From positions 1 to 10,293 of the forward strand of contig JALTDM010000122.1 in the NCBI GenBank assembly GCA_027074135.1: a stretch of DNA of 10,293 nucleotides, given 5' to 3'. The position numbers and the translations under genes were made by a program. The stretch comes from Bacteroidales bacterium. Its GTDB lineage: Bacteria > Bacteroidota > Bacteroidia > Bacteroidales > JALTDM01. A model generated the notes under the pieces. That model saw only the letters and a program-made list of their open reading frames with translations, ran no database searches and was not told the origin of the DNA. This document shows, one piece after another, positions 1-6,795 of this stretch; positions within the stretch are counted from its first letter, which is position 1, and every line of letters starts with the position of its first letter.

Positions 1-109
1 ATAAAAACAAAATAAACAATGTTTATCTTAAACAAAAACAAACTATAAAAACTGTGAAACATTTTTAGGACGAGACAGGGGTGCCAAAAAAAATAAAAAA
101 ACCAAACAA
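1..109. other. Upstream intergenic region, A-rich leader of the SDR operon
   Basis: This non-coding stretch is very A-rich apart from a short G-rich block at 69-84. It presumably carries the promoter and leader of the five-gene plus-strand operon, but I find no exact TAnnTTTG element in it. Immediately before the ATG at 110 there is only an A-rich tract with no Shine-Dalgarno sequence, as is usual in Bacteroidetes. A 15-bp perfect inverted repeat lies at 20-34 and is listed separately. The upstream neighbour lies outside the window. Confidence 0.6.
20..34. repeat. Short perfect inverted repeat TGTTTA-TCT-TAAACA
   Basis: The two 6-nt arms TGTTTA and TAAACA are exact reverse complements separated by TCT. 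The element lies 75 nt before the start of the operon. It could be an operator for a dimeric regulator, or a weak hairpin; read on the minus strand it is followed by T-rich sequence, so a weak terminator for an unseen minus-strand gene is also possible. In such AT-rich sequence a palindrome of this size may be chance. Confidence 0.3.
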
Positions 110-916
110 ATGAAAAATAAAGTTGTAATAATAACTGGTGCTTCATCGGGGATAGGCTTGGCAACTGCAAGGGAATTTGCCTCCCTCGGTGCAAAAGTTG
201 TGTTGGCTGCAAGAAACGAAGAAAAAATAAATGAGGTAGCAAAAGAATTAAGCGGAAAAGGTGTGGAAACATTAGCGGTAAAGACTGATGTTTCTAAAGA
301 AGAGGATTGTAAAAAATTGATAGACAAGACTGTGGATAAATTCGGCAAAATTGATATTTTGATAAACAATGCGGGTATCTCAATGCGGGCATTGTTCAAA
401 GATTTAACGCTTGATGTGATAAAAAAGTTGTTGGATATAAACTTTTGGGGAACGGTTTATTGCACCAAATATGCTTTGCCTTATTTGCTTGAAGCAAAAG
501 GCAGTGTGGTAGGTGTGTCGTCCATTGCAGGATTTGTAGGATTGCCGGCACGCACTGGATACAGTTCGTCAAAGTTTGCAATGCATGGTTTTTTGAACAC
601 TTTGCGAATAGAAACATTAAAAGACGGATTGCATGTGATGATTATTGCTCCAGGGTTTACGGCATCCAACATAAGAAAAACCGCTCTGGTGGCTGACGGA
701 TCCACACAAGGCGAAACTCCGCTCAACGAACAAAAGTTGATGAGTGCCGAAGAAGTGTCAAAGCATCTTGTAAAAGGCATAAAAAAGCGTAAAAGAACGG
801 TAATTCTTACATCGCAAGGTAAACTTACTGTGCTGCTGAATAAATTCTTTCCGGGTTGGATGGATAAAATGATTTATAATCACATGGCAAAAGAAGAAAA
901 TTCCCCTTTAAAATGA
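110..916 (+). CDS. Classical short-chain dehydrogenase/reductase (SDR), NAD(P)H-dependent
   Basis: A 268-residue oxidoreductase of the classical SDR family. The Rossmann-fold dinucleotide motif TGASSGIG is at residues 9-16, D60-V61 is the adenine-contact position, and NNAG is at 86-89. The catalytic tetrad is complete: N111, S138, Y151 and K155 (YSSSK), followed by the PG motif at 181-182. An arginine at 35 (AAR) suggests a preference for NADPH, but this is inference. The C-terminus (about 237-260) is hydrophobic and aromatic with a FFPGWMDKMIYNHMA segment, reminiscent of DHRS7B-like SDRs that associate with membranes or act on lipid-like substrates. The substrate cannot be told from sequence. 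The ATG follows an A-rich tract without a Shine-Dalgarno. It is the first gene of the operon, and its TGA overlaps the ATG of the CCA enzyme (ATGA). Confidence 0.93.
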   Translation: MKNKVVIITGASSGIGLATAREFASLGAKVVLAARNEEKINEVAKELSGKGVETLAVKTDVSKEEDCKKLIDKTVDKFGKIDILINNAGISMRALFKDLTLDVIKKLLDINFWGTVYCTKYALPYLLEAKGSVVGVSSIAGFVGLPARTGYSSSKFAMHGFLNTLRIETLKDGLHVMIIAPGFTASNIRKTALVADGSTQGETPLNEQKLMSAEEVSKHLVKGIKKRKRTVILTSQGKLTVLLNKFFPGWMDKMIYNHMAKEENSPLK

Positions 917-2364
917 GTAAGAATATGATTTTGGAAGTAGAAGAAGAAGTTTTACATAAAATATCTAATATTCTTGACGAGTTGGGTGTAGAAGGTTATG
1001 CCATAGGCGGCTATGTGAGGGATAAACTTTTGCACAAAAAAAGCAAAGACATAGATATTGTTGTGCTCGGCAAAGGTGTGGAAACGGCAAGGGAAGTAGC
1101 AAAAAGGTTGAATGGAGTCAGTAACCTTGTGGTGTTTAAGAATTTCGGCACGGCAATGTTTCATTATAAAGATAAGCAAATAGAGTTTGTAGGTGCCAGA
1201 AAGGAGTCGTATATGCGAAATTCCCGCAAGCCGATAGTGGAAGAAGGCACATTAAAAGATGATCAATGTCGCAGGGATTTTACCATAAATGCACTTGCCA
1301 TTAGTTTAAAAAAAGATAATTTCGGCGAACTTATAGACCCTTTTAACGGACTGGAAGATTTGAAAAATAAAATAATACGCACTCCGCTTGACCCTAATAA
1401 GACTTTTGACGATGATCCGCTTAGAATGATGAGAGCTGTCAGATTTGCAGCACAGCTTGATTTTACCATTTATCCGGAAACTTACGAGGCTATAAAAAAA
1501 TATTGCGAGCGGATAAAAATTGTCTCAAGGGAAAGGATAATGGATGAGCTCAACAAAATTATTATGTCTTCCAAGCCTTCAAAGAGCTTCATCTTGCTTC
1601 TAAAAACAGGCTTATTGGAATTGATTTTCCTCGAGCTTTACAGAATGCACGGAGTTGAGGTAATTAACGGCATTTCGCACAAAGACAATTTTTATCATAG
1701 TGTCAAGGTTTTGGATAACATTGCACAAAGAACGGATAATTTGTGGTTGAGGTGGGCTGCACTATTGCACGATATTGGCAAACCGAAAGCAAAAAGATTT
1801 GATCCCGACCACGGTTGGACATTTTACGGCCACGAAATTATCGGGGCAAAGATGGTGCCTGAAATTTTTAAAAAGCTCAAGCTGCCGCTTAACGAAAAAA
1901 TGAAGTATGTGCAAAAACTTGTACGCCTGCATATGAGACCTATATCCTTGGTGGAAGATACCGTTACGGATTCTGCTGTAAGACGCTTGCTTTTTGAAGC
2001 AGGAGATGATATTGACGACCTGATGACACTTGCCGAAGCAGATATAACTTCCCGCAATGATGAAAAGGTAAAACGCTATTTGGCAAATTTCAAGAAAGTA
2101 AGGCAAAAACTTGTTGAAGTTGAAGAGAAAGACCGTATCAGAAACTTCCAACCACCTGTTTCGGGCGAAATTATTATGGAAACATTCGGCATAAAACCTT
2201 CTAAAATCATCGGTAATATCAAAACAGCAATAAAAGATGCTATATTGGACGGTAAAATACACAATAATTACGAAGAGGCTTACAACCTTATGATTGAATT
2301 GGGAAAACAAGCCGGGCTTACACCTGTGTCAGACAAACATAAACCTGCAAACAATGAAAAATAA
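913..2364 (+). CDS. cca: CCA tRNA nucleotidyltransferase (class II) with C-terminal HD domain
   Basis: This enzyme adds or repairs the 3'-terminal CCA of tRNAs from CTP and ATP without a nucleic-acid template. The N-terminal poly(A) polymerase/CCA head shows GGYVRD at residues 32-37, the metal-binding D46-I-D48 pair, and RRDFTINA at 120-127. The nucleotide-selecting region DDPLRMMRAVRF at 167-178 corresponds to the EDxxR motif of class II enzymes, with Asp in place of Glu. ERIMDEL at 207-213 belongs to the neck. The C-terminal half contains an HD phosphohydrolase-type domain (H262, H286-D287 in LLHDIGK, H307), as in many bacterial CCA-HD proteins. The length, 483 residues, is normal for this type. 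A poly(A) polymerase, or one half of a split CC/A-adding pair, is an alternative that sequence alone does not exclude. Start ATG overlaps the SDR stop by 4 nt; a second Met at residue 5 is possible. Confidence 0.92.
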   Translation: MSKNMILEVEEEVLHKISNILDELGVEGYAIGGYVRDKLLHKKSKDIDIVVLGKGVETAREVAKRLNGVSNLVVFKNFGTAMFHYKDKQIEFVGARKESYMRNSRKPIVEEGTLKDDQCRRDFTINALAISLKKDNFGELIDPFNGLEDLKNKIIRTPLDPNKTFDDDPLRMMRAVRFAAQLDFTIYPETYEAIKKYCERIKIVSRERIMDELNKIIMSSKPSKSFILLLKTGLLELIFLELYRMHGVEVINGISHKDNFYHSVKVLDNIAQRTDNLWLRWAALLHDIGKPKAKRFDPDHGWTFYGHEIIGAKMVPEIFKKLKLPLNEKMKYVQKLVRLHMRPISLVEDTVTDSAVRRLLFEAGDDIDDLMTLAEADITSRNDEKVKRYLANFKKVRQKLVEVEEKDRIRNFQPPVSGEIIMETFGIKPSKIIGNIKTAIKDAILDGKIHNNYEEAYNLMIELGKQAGLTPVSDKHKPANNEK

Positions 2365-3607
2365 AATATTGAACGACCCTGTTTTCGGGTTCATAAATGT
2401 ACTTGAAGCAAGACTTATCGGTATAATTGACCATCCTTTTTTTCAACGGCTTAAAAGGATTAAGCAATTGGGACTTACATATTTCGTATATCCAGGGGCA
2501 CTGCATACGCGTTTTCACCATACACTTGGTGCTACTCATCTTATGGGATTGGCAATAAATGTTTTGCGTTCAAAAGGCGTGGAAATAACAGATGAAGAAG
2601 AACTTGCCGCAAAACAAGCAATTTTGCTCCACGATATAGGACACGGACCGTTTTCGCACGCGCTGGAACATTCTATTGTGAATGTTTCCCACGAAGATAT
2701 TTCGCTTGCAATTATGCAGGCACTTAACGGAATAATGAATCTTGAAACTGCAATAAAGTTGTTCAAAGGACAATATCCCAAAAGATTTTTGCACGACCTT
2801 ATTTCGAGCAATTTAGATGTTGACAGGTTGGATTATCTTAAGCGTGACAGCTTTTTTACGGGAGTGTCCGAAGGTGTTATCGGCACGGAACGTATTATAA
2901 AAATGCTTAATGTCCACGACAATTACCTGGTGGTGGAAAGCAAAGGTTTGCATTCGGTAGAAAACTTTCTTATTGCACGCGAATTGATGTATTGGCAAGT
3001 GTATTTGCACAAAACAGTTACTATAGCCGAACAGATGCTCATTAAAGTACTTAAGCGTGCTAAATATCTTGCAATGAAGGGTGAAAAGATTTTTGCAACT
3101 CCGGCTTTGGAATTTTTTATTTACAATGATGTCTCGATTGAAGATTTTGATAAAAAAGTAAAAATAAACGGCACGGATATGACAGTCTTGCAAGCTTTTA
3201 CGCTTCTGGACGATTATGATATTATGAGTGCCATAAAGGTTTGGGCTTTTTCCGATGACAAAATTTTGTCGGAACTTGCTACAAGATTGTTAGACAGGCG
3301 GTTGTTTAAGATTGCATTCAACGATACGGCTTATGATTTTTACAGCCTAAAGCAGATAGAAAGTTTAATAGCAAAAGAACTAGGCTTGGAAGAAAACGAG
3401 GTGGAATATTATTTTATCAACGGTAAAATTGTGCTGCCCAAAGCTACTTCGGAAGACAGCGAAATAAAAATATTGACAGGCGGAAAGGTTGTCCCTTTGT
3501 CGAAAGCAACAGAAATTCTAAACATAAATATGTTTTCAAAATCCGCAGAAAAGCATTACATAATTTTTCCCGCAGAAGTCAGGGATAAAGTGCTTAGGTT
3601 GTTATGA
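2354..3607 (+). CDS. SAMHD1/YdhJ-like HD-domain phosphohydrolase (COG1078), putative dNTPase
   Basis: A 417-residue soluble HD-superfamily hydrolase. The family signature is complete: TRFHHTLG at residues 52-59 (metal ligand H56), HDIGHGPFSH at 93-102 (H93-D94), HE at 113-114 (equivalent to the catalytic His of SAMHD1) and DVDRLDYLKRD at 155-165 (D157 as the fourth metal ligand). Family members with known activity, including human SAMHD1 and Enterococcus faecalis EF1143, hydrolyse dNTPs to deoxynucleosides and triphosphate; the substrate here is inferred. The reading frame could start upstream at 2294, but that would overlap cca by 71 nt with residues unlike the family. The ATG at 2354 gives the expected MKNKILNDPVFGFI start, follows an A-rich tract, and overlaps cca by 11 nt. 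Its TGA overlaps the next ATG (ATGA). The region after about residue 280 is less conserved and may be a regulatory or oligomerisation part. Confidence 0.88.
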   Translation: MKNKILNDPVFGFINVLEARLIGIIDHPFFQRLKRIKQLGLTYFVYPGALHTRFHHTLGATHLMGLAINVLRSKGVEITDEEELAAKQAILLHDIGHGPFSHALEHSIVNVSHEDISLAIMQALNGIMNLETAIKLFKGQYPKRFLHDLISSNLDVDRLDYLKRDSFFTGVSEGVIGTERIIKMLNVHDNYLVVESKGLHSVENFLIARELMYWQVYLHKTVTIAEQMLIKVLKRAKYLAMKGEKIFATPALEFFIYNDVSIEDFDKKVKINGTDMTVLQAFTLLDDYDIMSAIKVWAFSDDKILSELATRLLDRRLFKIAFNDTAYDFYSLKQIESLIAKELGLEENEVEYYFINGKIVLPKATSEDSEIKILTGGKVVPLSKATEILNINMFSKSAEKHYIIFPAEVRDKVLRLL

Positions 3608-4146
3608 GGTTGAAATTCAACAATATTATAAAAAATCTTTTGGCAATAATAATAGGGTTTTTTGCCTTGTTTGTGTTTGTAAACAACTATAAAATTTATG
3701 AAGAGCATCAAAGCCAAGTAAAACCCGTGTGGGTAAAGGAACGTTATTACGGAGATTTGACTTACAAGCCCGGTGTGGAATTTCAGGCTTGTAATTTCAA
3801 AGTTGATTTTTCCGATACAGCATTGGCAGGTAAAGATATTAAGGCGGTAAGGGTTCTTACTTACATTAAGCCGCACAACTACGATATTACAGTACCATTG
3901 GTTTTTGATGTTAAATATATGAATAAAACAGTTTACTGGAGAATGTATGAATTGCAAAAGTGTTTAACTGATACAGGAACTTGGCAAAGGGTTGAATTAG
4001 TTTTTTATCTTTTGGATTTTAAGCCATTGCCCGGTTATGAAGGACATTTTTATTTTTGGAATAAAGATAATAACAGATTTTCCGTTGAAAAATTGCGTGT
4101 AGGTTTTTATACTGACAGTATTCCGCAACCTTTGTGCCCGTATTAA
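3604..4146 (+). CDS. Single-pass envelope protein of unknown function with putative beta-sandwich domain
   Basis: I do not recognise a named family. The 180-residue protein has a basic N-terminus, one hydrophobic membrane segment at about residues 9-27, and a mainly beta-predicted extracytoplasmic part rich in aromatics. It has no lipobox, so it is probably an inner-membrane-anchored periplasmic protein. Residues 63-169 resemble the C-terminal domain of the next gene product in the order of their motifs: CNFKVDFSD, TGTWQRVELVFYL (124-136), then a YFWNKDNNRFSVEKLRVGF segment, against FISKVSFEKPID, CGDWNLVTFTFVP and YYEYYDKGNIFLNSIIVRE in the neighbour. This layout recalls carbohydrate-binding jelly-roll modules, but that is inference. 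Its ATG overlaps the HD gene stop (ATGA) and its stop is 1 nt before the next start, so the two proteins probably act together. It is intact, with no sign of truncation. Confidence 0.75.
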   Translation: MRLKFNNIIKNLLAIIIGFFALFVFVNNYKIYEEHQSQVKPVWVKERYYGDLTYKPGVEFQACNFKVDFSDTALAGKDIKAVRVLTYIKPHNYDITVPLVFDVKYMNKTVYWRMYELQKCLTDTGTWQRVELVFYLLDFKPLPGYEGHFYFWNKDNNRFSVEKLRVGFYTDSIPQPLCPY

Positions 4147-4147
4147 G

Positions 4148-6436
4148 ATGAAGAAAAATTTTAAGGAAATATTGTTTGCACTAATTGCTTTTGTGGTGGT
4201 GGCAGGGTTTATGAGTAAATTTTACGGTGAGCTTATGTTTTCGCCGTCAGATTATATGGTGTCGGTAAAAGGTGACGGAATTAAGAATTATACTAATTTT
4301 TGGTATCATGTAAATGTTGATTCCTCATATACCAAGTATGAAGCAAATTATTTCCCTTGGGGCGAATCATTGATGTTTACCGATATTCATCCGTTTATTG
4401 TTACATGCTACAAGGCTGTTGCTTCTGTTTTTCCTTCATTGAAAGATGATACGGTAGCTTTTTTAAACATCTTGCTGGTGTGGTCCTTGCCTGTTACTGC
4501 TTTTATTTTGTTTTTTTTATTCAGGAATTTTGGTGTTTCAGTTGTTACTTCGGTTTTCGGAGCATTTTCTGTTACGGTTTTGTCTTCACAAGTGTTGTTG
4601 TGGGAACATGGTCATTTGGCATTGTCATACACGTTGATAATTCCGTTAGGGTGGCTGCTGTTGGAGATTTTTTTTAAGTCGAAGCGTAAATTCCTATGGT
4701 CGTTGATAATTGCTTTTAATGTATTTTTTTGGTTTACTACACACGGATATGACGGTATGTCATTGGTTTTATTTTATACTGCCGTTTATTTTGTGATGTT
4801 GCTTTCAAAGAATAAAGAACTTAAAACCGTTGAATTGGCAAAATATTTTACATTGCAAGTCCTGTTGCCCGTATTTATTTTTTATGTGCTGGTAAAGTTT
4901 AACGATATTTATCCGGGTGATAGAATAAATTATGTGTTTACTGCTCAATATGCTTCACATCCGTTTTTTGTTTTTGTACCACTTTTCGGACCTTTCAAAC
5001 CGCTTTTTTACTTTTTTTACAATTTTGATATTCCTTCTTTAAGTTGGGGTAAAATTGGTAATTATGTGGGATTCGTAACTGATGTTGCACTGCTTGTATT
5101 GATTTTTTATTTCAAAAGAATTTCAAAGTTTGAAAACTTTAAGAAAATTTGGCTGTATTTGCTTTCATCGGCGTTGGTGTTGTTGTATTCATTTGGAGTT
5201 CCGTTCAAATACAATTTAAGTTTTTTACTGGATGTAGTTCCTTCTTTCAAGCAATTTACGGGTATTGGCAGATTTGCTTGGGTATTTTATTATGTAGCGG
5301 GAGTTTATGCTTTTTGGTGGTTAGACAAAGCATTAAAAAATGAGTGGTTAAGGAATGGTGTTGTTATTGTAGCAGGCATAATTTTTAGCTTGGAAGCCAC
5401 AGCTTATCACTTCTATGAATCAAAACGAGTAAAGAACAAAAATATACTTAAATATGCAAATGTACCTTTGCCGTTTAAAAATTTTGCAAAAATAGATGCT
5501 GAAAAATATGATGCGGCAATAGTTTTACCTTATTATGTAAAATACACTAATCCTTATGGTTCGTCTTCCGATGATAAAACAGATTTGCTGGGGTATTTAA
5601 TTCAACGTTATCTAAAATTACCTGTTGCCGATGCAATATTGTCAAGACCTGCTGTTAAACCGGGGAAATTATGGCGACAATTATTTTCGCCTGAGTGGTG
5701 CCCCAAACCCATATTGAAATATTTAAATAAAAACAAACCGCTTTTGGTTGTGTATTCGCATTATCGAAAAATTGATTCTTTGCAAAAAGGGTTTTTGACC
5801 AAAAGATGCGAACTTTTGTATCAGGGAAATAATTATGATTTGTATGAATATTATCCTGTTGATACAATTTTAAAGTTTGTTACAGTTTTTAACAGGTTTT
5901 ACTCTGAAAAGGATTCTTTAAATAAAACAGGTGATTGGTTGGTGCCTGACAGTACTTTTTTTTATGAATATAAAGGAGAAAAAGTAACTTCAAAATACCA
6001 ATTTATAAGCAAAGTAAGTTTTGAAAAGCCCATTGATTCCAAAGAGAATATCATGATACTTCCTGCTAAAGAGATGCTCCCGGGCAAGGAATATGAATTG
6101 AGTTTTTGGTATTACAATATAGATTTTAACACAACTTTTGTGCAAATGGTTTTGTCTGACTATTCACCATTGAAAAGAAAAATTGTTTGGGAAAAGAATA
6201 TTTATCCGGCACAGACAGGTGTAATTTGCGGTGATTGGAACCTTGTTACATTTACTTTTGTGCCTGAAAGCAAAAGCGACTTTTTCATATTGAGTAATAA
6301 TTATTATGAATATTACGACAAAGGGAATATTTTTTTGAACAGTATAATTGTCCGCGAAAAGGATAAAAATGTGTATAAGATGATAGGGAACGATACATTA
6401 GTGGTAAATAATAGGATTTATATTAGTGATAAGTGA
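4148..6436 (+). CDS. Polytopic membrane protein, probable GT-C-type glycosyltransferase, with periplasmic C-terminal domain
   Basis: A 762-residue protein with about 10-12 hydrophobic segments between residues 8 and 420, followed by a soluble region of about 340 residues. After the first helix comes a conserved-looking loop: GDGIKNYTNFWYH at 42-54, then NYFPWGESLMFTDIHP at 67-82. Similar GDGxKN...NYPxGE...TDxxP loops occur, from memory, in uncharacterised Bacteroidetes membrane proteins. Acidic residues in the first extracytoplasmic loop (D43, E73, D79) fit the GT-C fold, in which such a residue is catalytic and the donor is polyprenyl-phosphate sugar; the activity is inferred. Alternatives are a YfhO-like or other polysaccharide-assembly membrane protein. 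The last about 140 residues (618-736) look like a beta-sandwich related to the preceding gene product. The gene is unusually T-rich because of its Phe, Leu and Val content, as expected for a membrane protein. It is the last gene of the operon, and its stop lies inside a short AGTGATA repeat. Confidence 0.72.
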   Translation: MKKNFKEILFALIAFVVVAGFMSKFYGELMFSPSDYMVSVKGDGIKNYTNFWYHVNVDSSYTKYEANYFPWGESLMFTDIHPFIVTCYKAVASVFPSLKDDTVAFLNILLVWSLPVTAFILFFLFRNFGVSVVTSVFGAFSVTVLSSQVLLWEHGHLALSYTLIIPLGWLLLEIFFKSKRKFLWSLIIAFNVFFWFTTHGYDGMSLVLFYTAVYFVMLLSKNKELKTVELAKYFTLQVLLPVFIFYVLVKFNDIYPGDRINYVFTAQYASHPFFVFVPLFGPFKPLFYFFYNFDIPSLSWGKIGNYVGFVTDVALLVLIFYFKRISKFENFKKIWLYLLSSALVLLYSFGVPFKYNLSFLLDVVPSFKQFTGIGRFAWVFYYVAGVYAFWWLDKALKNEWLRNGVVIVAGIIFSLEATAYHFYESKRVKNKNILKYANVPLPFKNFAKIDAEKYDAAIVLPYYVKYTNPYGSSSDDKTDLLGYLIQRYLKLPVADAILSRPAVKPGKLWRQLFSPEWCPKPILKYLNKNKPLLVVYSHYRKIDSLQKGFLTKRCELLYQGNNYDLYEYYPVDTILKFVTVFNRFYSEKDSLNKTGDWLVPDSTFFYEYKGEKVTSKYQFISKVSFEKPIDSKENIMILPAKEMLPGKEYELSFWYYNIDFNTTFVQMVLSDYSPLKRKIVWEKNIYPAQTGVICGDWNLVTFTFVPESKSDFFILSNNYYEYYDKGNIFLNSIIVREKDKNVYKMIGNDTLVVNNRIYISDK

Positions 6437-6456
6437 TAAATGGTTAGTTGTTAGTG
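6424..6456. repeat. Short AGTGATA/TTAGT degenerate repeat at gene end
   Basis: AGTGATA occurs twice in direct succession (6425-6431 and 6432-6438), followed by GGTTAGTTGTTAGTG. The stop codon TGA at 6434-6436 of the membrane-protein gene lies within the second copy. Such TAGTGATTAGTGA-like simple arrays are often seen between genes in Bacteroidetes. Here only a short, degenerate remnant is present, and it may have supplied the last codons of the gene. Confidence 0.4.
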
Positions 6457-6523
6457 TTTTTTATCTTTAATTCTACCTTCGAAATTAACATCGGAAGTAT
6501 AAAAATATTATTCCGCCAACGTT

Positions 6524-6577
6524 ATTCCGAATTTGTTTCAGGATCTCAATCGTTTCTGTATTCCTCTTGTTTCAGAA
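6524..6577. repeat. Two diverged copies of an ATTCC-N-TTGTTTCAGRA palindromic repeat unit
   Basis: Copy 1 at 6524-6543 reads ATTCCGAATTTGTTTCAGGA and copy 2 at 6560-6577 reads ATTCCTCTTGTTTCAGAA. In copy 1 TCCGAA can pair with TTC(A)GGA around a short T-rich loop, giving an imperfect hairpin. A third ATTCCG half-unit starts at 6510. The sequence resembles the ATTCYGAA...TTTCRGAATCTC dispersed palindromes common between genes in Bacteroidetes and some other bacteria (comparison from memory). The copies look decayed. Confidence 0.45.
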
Positions 6578-6770
6578 CACCACATTCACATTAAAATGCT
6601 ACAGCATAAATTTTTTGTACAGGGCATAATATAACACACGATAAAATGGTATGGTAACTGTGCTAAAACACAAGTCTTTCGCATCGTAAATATCTCATAT
6701 TCCTATGCAAACTCCTTTGTTAATCTTACATAAATGAAATTATTATGTGGATTTTGTTTTCAAGTTTTAT

Positions 6771-6778
6771 TAGCTTTG
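6771..6778 (+). promoter_or_regulatory. Candidate Bacteroidetes sigma-ABfr -7 element (TAGCTTTG) for lpxB
   Basis: TAGCTTTG matches the TAnnTTTG consensus of Bacteroidetes housekeeping promoters exactly. It is 17 nt before the ATG at 6796, which would give a short leader of roughly 10-15 nt. A TTTTG at 6752-6756 could serve as the -33 element, but the spacing (14 nt) is shorter than usual. If real, it rules out translation from the upstream ATG at 6745, because transcription would start after that codon. Confidence 0.4.
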
Positions 6779-6795
6779 CCGTAAATTATTTATCA

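Larger units (their letters stand above)
6437..6795. other. Long intergenic region with repeat remnants and the lpxB promoter
   Basis: About 360 bases separate the operon from lpxB. I see no credible gene on either strand; only very short open frames occur. The 5' part has degenerate short repeats (to about 6456) and an imperfect inverted repeat at 6477-6497 (CTTCGA...TCGGAAG). The middle has two related ATTCC...TTGTTTCAG units (6524-6577). The stretch 6580-6740 shows no structure I can name. The 3' end carries a TAnnTTTG promoter-like element at 6771-6778. No convincing intrinsic terminator is visible after the operon. Confidence 0.6.

Noticed and set aside
69..109. Possible TPP riboswitch, because CAGGGGTGCC resembles the start of a thi-box
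   Set aside because: The required CTGAGA and the later conserved thi-box segments are absent before the ATG at 110, and the downstream gene is not a thiamine gene.
1762..2310. 182-codon open frame on the minus strand within cca
   Set aside because: It is fully antisense to a conserved gene, with a Phe/Cys/Ile-rich composition typical of a shadow frame and no recognisable motif.
2294..2353. N-terminal extension of the HD phosphohydrolase from ATG 2294
   Set aside because: It would overlap cca by 71 nt, and its 20 residues precede the family-like start MKNKILNDPVFGFI at 2354.
3556..3957. 133-codon minus-strand open frame over the HD/180-residue gene junction
   Set aside because: It is antisense to two well-supported coupled genes and resembles no family.
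6477..6497. Inverted repeat CTTCGA...TCGGAAG as a terminator of the operon
   Set aside because: The stem is only about 6 bp with a bulge and is followed by A-rich rather than T-rich sequence.
6437..6795. Small RNA, tRNA or small protein gene in the long spacer
   Set aside because: No cloverleaf, strong stem-loop or open frame with a plausible start was found by eye; only repeats and one promoter-like element could be supported.
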